64,000 bases of DNA from an uncultured Alteromonadaceae bacterium. Its GTDB lineage: Bacteria; Pseudomonadota; Gammaproteobacteria; Enterobacterales; Alteromonadaceae. Positions within the stretch are counted from its first letter, which is position 1; the number at the start of each line of letters is the position of its first letter. The translations under genes and the position numbers were made by a program. Location of the stretch: assembly GCA_947501935.1 (NCBI GenBank), contig CANMXU010000004.1:1-64000 (forward strand), read 5' to 3'. Positions 39,739 through 49,054 of the stretch are shown here, in pieces. Below the pieces are notes generated by a model that worked only from the letters and a program-made list of their open reading frames with translations, was not told the DNA's origin and made no database searches.

Positions 39739-40718
39739 GATTGATTATTTGCCAAGTTAATTGCATTACGCATTGCTTCTAAAAGACTGCCGGGATCGGC
39801 TTCATCGGTTCCTGCTAATTCTAATGCAGTGCCGTGATCGACTGATGTTCTGATAAAGGGTAAACCTAAGGTAATATTTACTGAAGAACCAAAGCCTTTA
39901 TATTTAAGTACGGGTAAACCTTGGTCGTGGAACATGGTTAAAATTGCATCGGCTTTTGATAAATATTTTTCTTGGAAAATAGTATCGGCCGGTAATGGCC
40001 CGTATAAGTTCATGCCCTCTGCGCGAAGTTCATCAAGGGCAGGGTTCATTACTTCAATTTCTTCACGGCCAAGATGGCCGTCTTCACCGGCATGTGGGTT
40101 AATGCCACAGACATAAATTTGAGGCTCGGCAATGCCAAACTTATTAATTAAATCGTTATTAAGAATACGAGTGACTTTTTGTAAGCGTTCAGCGGTGATC
40201 GCTTTTGACACATAAGCCAGTGGAATATGGGTTGTTACTAAAGCAACACGCAAGCCTTCAGTGGCAAGCATCATCACTACATCACTACAATTTGCTTGGT
40301 GGGCAAAATATTCAGTATGACCACTAAAAGGAATGCCGGCTTTGTTGATCAACCCCTTGTGTACAGGGCCTGTAACCACAGCATCAAATTCACCTGATAT
40401 ATTTTTATCACAAGCAACTTTTAACGTTTCAACAACATAAGCGCCATTTTTTTCGTTAAGCTCACCGGGAATTACAGCTTCAGCCAACTCGACTGGTAAA
40501 ATAGTTAACGTGCCGGCCGTTTGCGGTTTTGGTTCACTATTCTCGTCGTAAGTTTCTAGTGTTAACGGTAAGTTCAACATTTTAGCGCGTTCAAGTAATA
40601 ATGACGGCGAAGCCACCACAACTATTTGTACAGGCCAATTTTGTTGAGCAATACTTATTACCAGATCTGGACCAACACCGGCCGGTTCACCGGGAGTAAT
40701 AGCTATGCATTTGGTCAT
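39735..40718 (-). CDS. pdxA: 4-hydroxythreonine-4-phosphate dehydrogenase PdxA
   Basis: A 327-residue NAD-dependent dehydrogenase of pyridoxal 5'-phosphate synthesis. Features: [13 protein letters not shown] at the N-terminus, the substrate and metal region [23 protein letters not shown], and [11 protein letters not shown]. The metal-binding histidines in GHTEY, NPHAGE and FHDQG are all present. It overlaps rsmA by 4 bp and surA by 1 bp. Confidence 0.97.
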   Translation of the reverse strand: MTKCIAITPGEPAGVGPDLVISIAQQNWPVQIVVVASPSLLLERAKMLNLPLTLETYDENSEPKPQTAGTLTILPVELAEAVIPGELNEKNGAYVVETLKVACDKNISGEFDAVVTGPVHKGLINKAGIPFSGHTEYFAHQANCSDVVMMLATEGLRVALVTTHIPLAYVSKAITAERLQKVTRILNNDLINKFGIAEPQIYVCGINPHAGEDGHLGREEIEVMNPALDELRAEGMNLYGPLPADTIFQEKYLSKADAILTMFHDQGLPVLKYKGFGSSVNITLGLPFIRTSVDHGTALELAGTDEADPGSLLEAMRNAINLANNQS

Positions 40719-42016
40719 TATTTATCACCTAAATCAAAAACTTCAACAAAAGCTTCATCTCTGGTTTCTTTCATCCAGCGTGAACTTTCCGCGCCAAATT
40801 TTCTATTGAATAGCATTTGGTAGGCTTTGTTTTCATTAATTTGTTTGGTTGCATCTAAAGTGCGACGTTCTTGTAATTGGGTAATATGCCAGCCGAAAGA
40901 AGAACGGAAAGGCTTAGAGTATTCACCAACTTTTAAGCTGGCTAACATATCTTTAAATGCAGGGTCGTAACTTCTAGGATCAGCCCAACCTAAGTCGCCG
41001 CCACGTACTGACGTTGGTCCGTCAGAGTGCTCTTTAGCTAACTCAGCAAAGTCAGCTTCGCCAGCGGAAATATCGGTTAAGAAACCTTGCAACATAGACT
41101 CTGCTTTGGCTTCACTTAAAATAATGGAAGGGGTGATCAAAATATGACGTGCTTTTACTTCTTCAATTTCGACTACTTCGCGGCCGCGAATATCGATTAT
41201 TTTAATAATGCTAAAACCAAGGCCGGTTCTAATAGGACCTAAAACCGCGCCTTTTTCTTGATTAGCAACAAGCTCGGAAAATAGGGTTGGCATTTCATTA
41301 ATATTTTTCCAACCTAAGTCACCACCTGAAAGCGCGGTAGAGTCACCAGATGAAGCAATCGCTATTTTTGTAAAGTCGCTGCCGCCATTAAGTAACTCGA
41401 TAACTTTATCGGCACGTACTTGCGCAGCGGTCATGTCTTTTTGAGTAGGCTCTGCAGGAAAGGCAATAAGGATATGACCTAAGTTGTATTCAATATCGTT
41501 GCTGGTTTGTTCTTGCATTAAATCAAGTAAATTTTGCACTTCTTGAGGGGAAATATAAATACGACGACGCACACTGGCACGGCGTACTTCACCTGATATT
41601 AACTCAGTACGAACACTTTCACGGTAATTCTCATAATTCACTTCATCAGCAACTAACGACTCTCTAAATTGCTCTAAGGTTAATTTATTATCTTTGGCCA
41701 TGTTGGCTAAAGTTTCGTCAAGCTGGGCGTCACTTACTTGCACCCCCATACGCTCACCAATTTGTAGCACTAAGGCATCATTAATGAGTTTATCCATAAC
41801 CTGAGTACGTATGGCTTTGTCTGAGGGTAATTCTTGATTATTACGTTCTGATTGTAGCTTTATTGATTTGATCAAAGCTTTAACATCAGACTCTAGTACT
41901 ACTCCTGAATTGACGATGGCGGCTACGCGGTCAAGTTCTACTTCTTTTGCTTGAAGTGAAACTAGGCTAGCGATGAATAATGTTGTAACAGTAAATAATT
42001 TAAATGATTTTTTCAT
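40718..42016 (-). CDS. surA: Periplasmic chaperone and peptidyl-prolyl isomerase SurA
   Basis: A 432-residue periplasmic chaperone for outer-membrane proteins, LptD among its clients. A signal peptide (about 1-23, [17 protein letters not shown]) precedes the chaperone N-domain ([17 protein letters not shown]). Two parvulin domains follow (about 170-275 and 283-383), the second with RHILI, RGGDLGW and SFGWHITQL. The C-terminal helix completes the chaperone fold. It lies 17 bp after lptD, as in enterobacteria. Confidence 0.96.
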   Translation of the reverse strand: MKKSFKLFTVTTLFIASLVSLQAKEVELDRVAAIVNSGVVLESDVKALIKSIKLQSERNNQELPSDKAIRTQVMDKLINDALVLQIGERMGVQVSDAQLDETLANMAKDNKLTLEQFRESLVADEVNYENYRESVRTELISGEVRRASVRRRIYISPQEVQNLLDLMQEQTSNDIEYNLGHILIAFPAEPTQKDMTAAQVRADKVIELLNGGSDFTKIAIASSGDSTALSGGDLGWKNINEMPTLFSELVANQEKGAVLGPIRTGLGFSIIKIIDIRGREVVEIEEVKARHILITPSIILSEAKAESMLQGFLTDISAGEADFAELAKEHSDGPTSVRGGDLGWADPRSYDPAFKDMLASLKVGEYSKPFRSSFGWHITQLQERRTLDATKQINENKAYQMLFNRKFGAESSRWMKETRDEAFVEVFDLGDK

Positions 42017-42033
42017 AAAACTTATATTTTTAG

Positions 42034-44298
42034 TTAATTATTGAGAAAGTATGGGCGCTTGTAGCCAAAGATACTTGAATTTAACATGTCATCGGAGCTT
42101 ATCCGACTTTGTTGGTTTAACCCTTTAACAATGAACCTTATCACAAAACCACTATCAAATTCATCGCGGTTTTCATTTATGTTATTCGGCTCTTCGAAGT
42201 AAGAATTTATATGACGATGATAGGCAAATTGTACTGCCCAACAACAGCTTTCATATTGAAAGCCAGCATATGTTTCTAAACTTCTTTTTTCTTGCAGATC
42301 TTGTGTTACTCGGCCAATAAACTGCCAATCTTTATTAATTTCAATATTGGTTAATAGCGATAATTGTTCTAGGCTGTTACCTGAGACATCACGAGTATAC
42401 CTATGGTTCAATTGCGCGAGGTTATTTTCTGAATACTGGTAGTCAACATTGACCTGACTCTTATTGGTGGCGCTGTTTTCAGTATCATATTGAATGTCAC
42501 CACTAAATTGCCATTGGCGATTTATCTGTAGGAAAATATCTGCAGCTAATGCTGAGTCTTGAACGTTACTGATATCTTCACTAAGGCTGATGTTGCTGTC
42601 ATTTAAATAAATAATTTGCCCAAAACTGAAGCGAAATAGCTCTTGGTTGGTGGTATTTAATACCCGATTAGTTACCCCCCAAGATACTTGATTGGCATGA
42701 GCAATACGGTCTAAACCACTGTATCTGCGGTCTCTAAATAAACCGTTATAATCATCTTGTAATTGCGCGGTATCGTAAATGCCGATCATTGATTGATCTT
42801 CTTGCGGAATATATAAATATTGTAATTGTGGTTCAAAAGTTTGGGTATATGAGGGATTGAATGACATTTGTCGATCAAAGTTTATTCCGCCATGCACACG
42901 TACTTTAGGTAAGGTACGGCTAACATTTTCTTCTAATTCAGAACTGTCTGCTTGTACATCTTGTTGGTAATAGGTTTGCATTAAGCGTAATTCTGAATTT
43001 AAAAACCAAGAAGGCGTGGCTATTGGCAAAGTTAGACCTGCTTCAACGTGGTAGCGATTGGCACTGGCAAGATCTGGGTTTTCTGACTCAAATCGACTTA
43101 GCTCAGAGTAAACATCAAAAATGGCATTAGCAAAGGGTAAGGCTTGCTCTGCACTTATATCTATTTGTGGTACGGTGCGATAACCGGGAGTGTGATCACC
43201 TAAAACTTCAAAATCTTGCAGTTTCATCGTGGTTTGCCAGTTATCACTAAAATAGGATAATTCGCCTACTTGGTATAAATAAGCATCATTTGAGTTGTAG
43301 TGTTGGCTACCAATATCGGTGAGATAATTATCATCACTGATGGTGGTGTAATCGATATAAAGCCGGAAGTTGTCAGAAAGCGTGCCGGTATGATTAAATC
43401 GTGCTAAATATCTAGGATCGTTATTGGCCTGTAATTCGCTGTCTTTATGTAAATATTCTAAGTCAATCGAGCCGCTTTGTAGATTTGACAGATAACGAAA
43501 CTCGGTGATTAATTGCAAACCACGTTTAGACATATAATGCGGGGTTATGGTTGCGTCCATGTTCTCACTAATATTCCAGTAATACGGGGTTTCAATTTCA
43601 AGACCTGAATTGCTAGAAGAGCCAACTTTCGGATATAAAAACCCCGATTTTCTTTCATCGGTTACTGGAAAGGTGAAATAAGGAATATAAAGTACTGGTA
43701 CATCAAAGAGTCTAAATTGTGCGTTATAAGCTTCGCCGACATTATCTTGAACTGAAATGCGAATTTCACTGGCTTTAAGCTGCCAGTCAGGTATTTCGCC
43801 ATAACAAGTGGTGAAGGTTGAATCAACTAAGCTGAGCTCGCCTTCGGCATTAATATCAATACGGCCAGCCGCGCCATGCCCAGGGTTGTTGGCTAATTGA
43901 TAGCTGGTATTGTTTAATGACGTTTGTTTGGCAATTTGGCTGGCACTGAATTGCTCAGCGATAATATCAACCCCTTGGTTTTGAAAATGAATATCGCCAC
44001 TGGCTTTTATTGTTGCCTGCTGTTGATTTATTTCCAACTCATCGGCGATAAGTTTTTCATTTTGGTTGATTAACGTCACGCCACCAGAAAAAATCGCACG
44101 TTGCTCTTTTTCAATGATGGTTGATTTTGAAGTGATCTTTATGTCTTTTCCTGAGTCTAACTGTACATCTTCAGCAATAGGTACGTAGCTGGGAATAGGG
44201 CATACAATGGGTTCGGCAAGGGAAACATCATCTGCAAGGGCTGAGGGAATAGTAAAAATACTTGCCATGCAAAGCAGTATTAAACGAGAAGCTGTCAT
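42034..44298 (-). CDS. lptD: LPS-assembly outer-membrane protein LptD
   Basis: A 754-residue outer-membrane barrel that with LptE inserts LPS into the outer leaflet. The ATG at 44298 is preceded by AGGA 5 nt upstream and gives a good signal peptide (LILLCMASIFTIPSALA); an in-frame start at 44388 would put 30 residues before it and is rejected. The N-terminal jellyroll (about 40-150) is followed by the barrel with YWNISENMDATITPHYMSKRG and LFRDRRYSGLDRIAHANQ (both family hallmarks). Four cysteines for the inter-domain disulfides are visible: Cys33 (IVCPIPSY), one in TTCYGEIPDW and the adjacent pair in YESCCWA. Confidence 0.96.
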   Translation of the reverse strand: MTASRLILLCMASIFTIPSALADDVSLAEPIVCPIPSYVPIAEDVQLDSGKDIKITSKSTIIEKEQRAIFSGGVTLINQNEKLIADELEINQQQATIKASGDIHFQNQGVDIIAEQFSASQIAKQTSLNNTSYQLANNPGHGAAGRIDINAEGELSLVDSTFTTCYGEIPDWQLKASEIRISVQDNVGEAYNAQFRLFDVPVLYIPYFTFPVTDERKSGFLYPKVGSSSNSGLEIETPYYWNISENMDATITPHYMSKRGLQLITEFRYLSNLQSGSIDLEYLHKDSELQANNDPRYLARFNHTGTLSDNFRLYIDYTTISDDNYLTDIGSQHYNSNDAYLYQVGELSYFSDNWQTTMKLQDFEVLGDHTPGYRTVPQIDISAEQALPFANAIFDVYSELSRFESENPDLASANRYHVEAGLTLPIATPSWFLNSELRLMQTYYQQDVQADSSELEENVSRTLPKVRVHGGINFDRQMSFNPSYTQTFEPQLQYLYIPQEDQSMIGIYDTAQLQDDYNGLFRDRRYSGLDRIAHANQVSWGVTNRVLNTTNQELFRFSFGQIIYLNDSNISLSEDISNVQDSALAADIFLQINRQWQFSGDIQYDTENSATNKSQVNVDYQYSENNLAQLNHRYTRDVSGNSLEQLSLLTNIEINKDWQFIGRVTQDLQEKRSLETYAGFQYESCCWAVQFAYHRHINSYFEEPNNINENRDEFDSGFVIRFIVKGLNQQSRISSDDMLNSSIFGYKRPYFLNN

Positions 44299-44578
44299 TA
44301 AAATCCTGGAAATAAAAAACATTAAAAAATAATCGACAAAAAATGCGCCTGATACTATTTCAGTAAACCGAGTTAGGTTAAGCTTCACTTATATTCATGT
44401 AAGTTGCTCAGTATACAATGCATTCGGTTAACAATATTAGGTAAAAATTACCTTTAACTGATGCTATTTGTTAATCAATAAGCTGTTTAGTCGTTATTAT
44501 TATGCTTATTTATAGGCTAACTCGCCTATGATATAGCAATTTTCTTAATCTCGCTAATTAAAGTCAAAATAGGAACTC
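44299..44578. other. Divergent regulatory region between lptD and amgK
   Basis: A 280-bp AT-rich gap. The only structure I note is a small perfect inverted repeat ATAGGC/GCCTAT at about 44513-44530 with a 6-nt loop. No promoter is convincing by eye. Confidence 0.35.
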
Positions 44579-45631
44579 GTGTTGTTAAATTCAAGAGCAG
44601 AAGCATTGCAGCAGTGGTTATCCACTGAATTTTCTGGTCAAGCGATAGTTTTATCACCGCTAAGTGGTGATGCCGGCTTTAGAAATTACTTTCGCTTTTC
44701 TGTGCAAGGTAACCCCTATATCGCTGTTGATGCCCCGCCGCAAAGCTCAAATAACTTAGGATTTGTTGCCATAGCACAAGCTTTGTTACAACAAGGAATT
44801 GAAGTGCCTAAGGTTATTTCGCATGATTTAGAGCAAGGCTTTTTGTCTATTAGCGATTTTGGCGAACAACTTTTTGCTGATGTTATTAGCGAAAAAAATA
44901 TGATTAAGCATTATCAGCAAGCGATTGATTTATTGCCTGTTATTGCCGGTACTAAATTGAACTCAAGTTATAGCTTACCTATTTACGATAAAGCCTTTAT
45001 TGAATTAGAGTTATCAATATTTAGCGAATGGCTTTTAGCAACACATCTGCAGATAAATTTATCCGCTCAGCAGCAAACACAGCTCGAGCAGTGCTTTAAT
45101 TATTTAGTGGACAGTGCATTAGCGCAGCCGCAAGTTTTTATGCACCGTGATTATCACAGTCGTAATATTATGTGCTTAGCTGAGTTAAGCCTTAAACCTC
45201 AGCCTGAGCAGTCCAGTTCCAGCACACTGGGTATTATTGATTTTCAAGACGCGGTACTTGGTCCGATAACTTATGATGTGGTGTCATTATTACGTGACTG
45301 TTATGTACGCTGGCCAGATGAACAAGTAGAACAGTTATTTGATTATTTTTGTCAGCTAATAACTCAAGAGCTGAACTTAGATGAAATACCTAAAGCGCAA
45401 TGGCGACGTTGGTTTGATTTAATGGGCTTACAGCGTCATATAAAAGCCAGTGGTATTTTTGCTCGCCTTTATCATCGTGACAATAAAAGCGGCTACTTAG
45501 CCGATATTCCACTGACCTTAAGCTATATTATTGATATTAGCAGCCAGTATCCTGAACTAGCCTTTTTGCACCAGTTGGTTGGCGAACAAGTCTTGCCAGC
45601 CTTGTTAACGATGAACAAAGACGAGGCTTGA
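44579..45631 (+). CDS. amgK: N-acetylmuramate/N-acetylglucosamine kinase AmgK
   Basis: A 350-residue aminoglycoside-phosphotransferase-fold kinase that phosphorylates MurNAc at the anomeric position in the MurNAc recycling route that bypasses de novo synthesis. The N-terminal lobe has LSPLSGDAGFRNYFRF, the catalytic loop is FMHRDYHSRNIM and the metal motif IIDFQDAVLGP. The start is GTG at 44579, or possibly the TTG at 44582, with AGGA at 44571-44574. murU follows 4 bp after, and the pair beside lptD is the arrangement known from Pseudomonas. Confidence 0.9.
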   Translation: MLLNSRAEALQQWLSTEFSGQAIVLSPLSGDAGFRNYFRFSVQGNPYIAVDAPPQSSNNLGFVAIAQALLQQGIEVPKVISHDLEQGFLSISDFGEQLFADVISEKNMIKHYQQAIDLLPVIAGTKLNSSYSLPIYDKAFIELELSIFSEWLLATHLQINLSAQQQTQLEQCFNYLVDSALAQPQVFMHRDYHSRNIMCLAELSLKPQPEQSSSSTLGIIDFQDAVLGPITYDVVSLLRDCYVRWPDEQVEQLFDYFCQLITQELNLDEIPKAQWRRWFDLMGLQRHIKASGIFARLYHRDNKSGYLADIPLTLSYIIDISSQYPELAFLHQLVGEQVLPALLTMNKDEA

Positions 45632-45635
45632 TAAA

Positions 45636-46364
45636 ATGAAGGCGATAATTTTAGCAGCTGGTCGCGGCGAGCGTATGCGTCCATTAACTGATACTTGCCC
45701 TAAACCGTTATTAAAAGTGGCAGGTTTGCCTTTAATTGAGCATCACATTAATAAACTTCGTGCTGCTGGTATCACCGACATTGTGATCAATCATGCTTGG
45801 CTTGGTCAGCAAATTGAAGACTATTTTGGTAATGGTGAAAAATGGTCGGTAAATATTGTTTATAGCCCCGAGACACAAGGCGCTTTGGAAACCGCTGGCG
45901 GTATCATTAAAGCTTTACCGTTATTACTAGGTAAAGAGCTAGAGGAAAACCAATCCGGGCAATTTCTAGTGGTTAATGGCGATGTTTATTCTGAAATGAG
46001 CTTTGCTCAAATACCTGCTTTATCACCGGGAATATTAGCTCACCTTTATCTAATTGAAAATCCTGAGCATAATCTTGCAGGCGATTTTCAGTTATCCGAT
46101 GGGCGATTAACAAATAAAGACGAGAATGCTCAGCATCAAAGCTTTACCTATAGCGGTATTGGCTTGTACCATAGTGATTTTTTTAGTGGCTTAGCGTTAA
46201 ATGCTAATCAAAGTGGCGATAAGGCTTTAGCTTTAGGGCCGTTATTACGCCAGTATGCCCAAGCACAAAAAATCAGCGCGTCAGTAGTTCATGATTTTTG
46301 GACCGATGTTGGCACGCCAGAGCGCTTAGCGCAGTTAAATCAGGCTTTAGTCAAAAGAACTTAA
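45636..46364 (+). CDS. murU: N-acetylmuramate alpha-1-phosphate uridylyltransferase MurU
   Basis: A 242-residue nucleotidyltransferase that makes UDP-MurNAc from MurNAc-1-phosphate and UTP. The N-terminus ILAAGRGERMRPLTDTCPKPLL is the nucleotide-binding signature (short piece: AAGRGERMRPLT), followed by GALETAGGI and VVNGDVYSE with the metal Asp. It lies 4 bp after amgK. With AmgK it completes a salvage pathway to UDP-MurNAc. Confidence 0.92.
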   Translation: MKAIILAAGRGERMRPLTDTCPKPLLKVAGLPLIEHHINKLRAAGITDIVINHAWLGQQIEDYFGNGEKWSVNIVYSPETQGALETAGGIIKALPLLLGKELEENQSGQFLVVNGDVYSEMSFAQIPALSPGILAHLYLIENPEHNLAGDFQLSDGRLTNKDENAQHQSFTYSGIGLYHSDFFSGLALNANQSGDKALALGPLLRQYAQAQKISASVVHDFWTDVGTPERLAQLNQALVKRT

Positions 46365-46431
46365 TAGAACTTAATAAGGTTAGCTTAATAAAGTTACCTT
46401 ATTAGAATTAACAGGAATACTTGGAAAAGAT

Positions 46432-47235
46432 ATGCGAATTTGGGGCAAGGTTTTAGGTTTTTTATTTGGCTTTATGCTCAGTAAAACCATATTTGGTGCG
46501 TTATTAGGTTTGTGGTTAGGTCATAACTTCGACCGTGGCCGTGGTTTTAATTTTAATCGTTTTGCTGGTCCTAAAAATGATGCCGAGCGTCAAGCGGCAT
46601 TTTTTTATACCACCTTTTCTGTAATGGGCCATGTTGCCAAAGCAAAAGGTCATGTATCGAGTCATGAAATAGCTTTTGCCAGTGCTTATATGGACAAACT
46701 TGGCCTTAATGCGCAATTGCGTCAGCAAGCACAAGATGCGTTTCGTGAAGGTAAAATGGCAGGTTTTCCTATTGATGACTGTTTAGGGAAATTTAAACGT
46801 AATTGTAGTGGGCGACCTGATTTATTATTACTGTTTTTAGAAATTCAAATTCAAGTCGCTTTTGCTGATGGCGAATTAGATCAAGAAGAGCGTGAAGTAT
46901 TAAGGAATATTGCCAAGCATTTAGGTTATTCGGTTAAAGAGCTCGATAACTTATTAGAAATGATTATGGCGGGTGAAAGCTTTCATCAAGGTCGAAGCCA
47001 TCATGGTGGCCAGCATCTAAACCGAGGTCAGCAGCTTGATAATGCCTATAAAGTATTAGGTGTTAGTAAAGACGCATCTAAAGCTGATATTAAAAAGGCC
47101 TATCGTAAGTTAATGTCGCAGCATCATCCTGATAAATTAATAGCCAAAGGTTTACCACCAGAAATGATGGAAGTTGCGAAAGAGAAAACTCAAGATATTC
47201 AAGCAGCTTACGACTTTATTTCAAAACAAACTTAG
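46432..47235 (+). CDS. djlA: Membrane-anchored DnaJ-like co-chaperone DjlA
   Basis: A 267-residue type III J-protein. The N-terminus is a glycine-rich membrane dimerisation helix (VLGFLFGFMLSKTIFGALLGLWLG), followed by a TerB-like helical domain (about 55-175), a Gly/His-rich linker (about 185-200) and a C-terminal J domain with the HPD motif (QHHPDKL). It stimulates DnaK. GGAAAAGAT lies before the ATG. It lies next to lptD in E. coli, where amgK-murU is absent. Confidence 0.95.
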   Translation: MRIWGKVLGFLFGFMLSKTIFGALLGLWLGHNFDRGRGFNFNRFAGPKNDAERQAAFFYTTFSVMGHVAKAKGHVSSHEIAFASAYMDKLGLNAQLRQQAQDAFREGKMAGFPIDDCLGKFKRNCSGRPDLLLLFLEIQIQVAFADGELDQEEREVLRNIAKHLGYSVKELDNLLEMIMAGESFHQGRSHHGGQHLNRGQQLDNAYKVLGVSKDASKADIKKAYRKLMSQHHPDKLIAKGLPPEMMEVAKEKTQDIQAAYDFISKQT

Positions 47236-47250
47236 CCGTAGTTTTGTTGT

Positions 47251-48210
47251 TTACCAGCCAATACTACGTAACCAGCCATTAATTTGTTTTAACAAGTCTT
47301 GCTCAGGGTAATAGCCAGCATATCTGTTGGCTAACTGCTTTTGTCGATAAATAACCTTCATTTCTTTGGTTGCTAAATCTTTTCTTAACTTGGCGTTACT
47401 ATGGGCTAGCGGATGATCTCGTTGTAAAAACAAGTCTAAAGTCGCTATGCCCGAGCCTGACATTTGCTGAGCTAATTGCTGGTTTTCTAATGGCGTTGGC
47501 ATATAAGCACTTAAGGAAATAAAGGCATTAGGGATTTCACCTTTAGCTCTTTTTTCATCAACCAAATATGTTTGTAATTGTGCAGCATTATTACCTTGGC
47601 TGATCATCAAAATTATGCCGGGATAATCTTGTGCTTTCTCCATCACCACCTTCATTAGTGCAGCTAATTCTTGCTGGTATTGCATTAAAGCTGTTTTGTT
47701 TTCTTCATCAAACTGAGTTTTATTTTCACTGCTAGAAGGAAAGTTTGCCGGTTTGTTTTTTGGTTGAATGGCTATGGTGGTCCAGCCTTGTTCAGGTAAG
47801 GTTTTACGTAAAAAATTGAGTGCTTTAGGGTCGGTAGCCGTGTGCTGCCAATCAGCAAGTAAAATGGCGACGCCTTTTTCATTTTTGCTGGTATTTGGGG
47901 TAACGATAGTGAGGAAGTCGTTTGGCCCTGCCAACATTGCTTCAATATTCTCGTTAGCTAAATAATGCTTTAGGTCTTGTTGGTTTTGTTGGTTGGCATC
48001 AACGGGGGCATTAATAACCATACTGCTACGTGGAATATTTCTACTTTTACTGCTGTCATTAGCAGTGTTTTCAGGTTTTTCTTGCGATTTAGTGGCAGGT
48101 GTTTCTGCTGCGTTTTTTTCGCCTTCTTGAGCGAACACCATGTTATGCATTGGCACTAAGCAAAAGATTGTTATGGATAAAAGAATTGCTTTGAACAAAC
48201 GCCACCTCAT
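47251..48210 (-). CDS. DUF3530 family protein, alpha/beta-hydrolase-like, exported
   Basis: A 319-residue protein with a signal peptide (about 1-27, LLSITIFCLVPMHNMVFA) and a Ser/Lys/Glu-rich linker to about residue 60. The rest resembles an alpha/beta-hydrolase fold: GVAILLADWQHTATDP, GWTTIAIQPKNKP and ILMISQGNNAAQL. The usual nucleophile elbow G-x-S-x-G is replaced by SQGNNAA, so hydrolase activity is doubtful. It fits the DUF3530 family common in Alteromonadales and Pseudomonas. It lies convergent to djlA (15-bp gap) and upstream of nothing obvious; function unknown. Confidence 0.8.
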   Translation of the reverse strand: MRWRLFKAILLSITIFCLVPMHNMVFAQEGEKNAAETPATKSQEKPENTANDSSKSRNIPRSSMVINAPVDANQQNQQDLKHYLANENIEAMLAGPNDFLTIVTPNTSKNEKGVAILLADWQHTATDPKALNFLRKTLPEQGWTTIAIQPKNKPANFPSSSENKTQFDEENKTALMQYQQELAALMKVVMEKAQDYPGIILMISQGNNAAQLQTYLVDEKRAKGEIPNAFISLSAYMPTPLENQQLAQQMSGSGIATLDLFLQRDHPLAHSNAKLRKDLATKEMKVIYRQKQLANRYAGYYPEQDLLKQINGWLRSIGW

Positions 48211-48273
48211 TATAAATGTGAATACTGCTGGGTATTATATCGGCGCGAATAATAAGATCTTAACCCGTCTTTA

Positions 48274-49020
48274 TTACTGAAATGGGCAAGGCGCTGAAAA
48301 GTTAAGTTGCTCGCCGGTAGTTGGCTGCTTAAAAGTAATATGTTGAGCATGTAACTGCAAGCGTTTACTTAAACCTAACGCCGATGGATGAGCGTAAAGT
48401 CGATCACCTAAAATTGGATGTCCTAAGGCGAGCATATGCACTCTAAGTTGATGAGAACGGCCTGTGACTGGCGATAACTCTACCAAAGTTGTTTGATGAC
48501 AATCATCAATAACTTGTTGTGCAGACTCTTCTTGCTTATCTCTTACTGCTTGCTGCTTCTCACTTACTGCTTTTTGCTCGTAACTGAGCACCTTATATAA
48601 AGTTAGCGCTTTTTTACCACGCTGATGATCAACCATTTGCTTGGGACGATTTGGCCAATCACAAATAAGCGGTAAGTTTACTTCACCGCTTTGCTCAGCT
48701 ATTTCACCATAAACGCGGGCGAGATAAGTTTTACTGATTTCACGGTGTTCAAATTGACGGCTAATGGCAACATGAGCCGGCTTATTTAAGGCCATGATCA
48801 ATAAACCTGAAGTGGCCATATCTAGACGATGCACTATGGTGGCGGTAGGTAATACCCGCAGCACTCGGTTTTGCAAACAATCTTGATGTTCAGGTAAACG
48901 CCCCGGCACAGTTAATAAACCACTGCTTTTATTTATAATCACTAAATCCTTATCTTGATACAAAATGTCAAGATAAGGGCTCATCGGAGGTTGATAAATA
49001 AAGTCGGGATTGGCCGCCAT
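48274..49020 (-). CDS. rluA: Dual-specificity pseudouridine synthase RluA, with repeat-derived insertion
   Basis: A 248-residue pseudouridine synthase acting on 23S rRNA U746 and tRNA U32 in E. coli. The catalytic Asp67 is in VHRLDMATSG, and the family motifs LLTVPGRLPEH, LPLICDWPNRPKQ and TGRSHQLRVHMLALGHP are intact. It is about 29 residues longer than E. coli RluA, mainly because of an insertion at about 146-170 (QKAVSEKQQAVRDKQEE) lying between two core strands. The DNA beneath it is a 7-bp tandem repeat. The insertion is hydrophilic and probably a surface loop. It lies 34 bp after rapA, as in E. coli. Confidence 0.94.
   Translation of the reverse strand: MAANPDFIYQPPMSPYLDILYQDKDLVIINKSSGLLTVPGRLPEHQDCLQNRVLRVLPTATIVHRLDMATSGLLIMALNKPAHVAISRQFEHREISKTYLARVYGEIAEQSGEVNLPLICDWPNRPKQMVDHQRGKKALTLYKVLSYEQKAVSEKQQAVRDKQEESAQQVIDDCHQTTLVELSPVTGRSHQLRVHMLALGHPILGDRLYAHPSALGLSKRLQLHAQHITFKQPTTGEQLNFSAPCPFQ
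48529..48584. repeat. 7-bp tandem repeat within the rluA coding sequence
   Basis: Eight heptamers on the forward strand read TTCTTGC, TTATCTC, TTACTGC, TTGCTGC, TTCTCAC, TTACTGC, TTTTTGC, TCGTAAC. The TTACTGC unit is identical to units of the intergenic array at 35424-35479. Translated on the reverse strand it yields a 7-residue period (EQKAVSE, KQQAVRD, KQEESAQ), since three heptamers make seven codons. Confidence 0.75.
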
Positions 49021-49054
49021 TGTATTTACTACTTATGAATCTATTTGAAGGAAT

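Noticed and set aside
46359..46408. Possible further heptamer array between murU and djlA
   Set aside because: The units (ACTTAAT, AAGGTTA, GCTTAAT, AAAGTTA) alternate with mixed 10- and 14-bp spacing and may be chance in AT-rich sequence.
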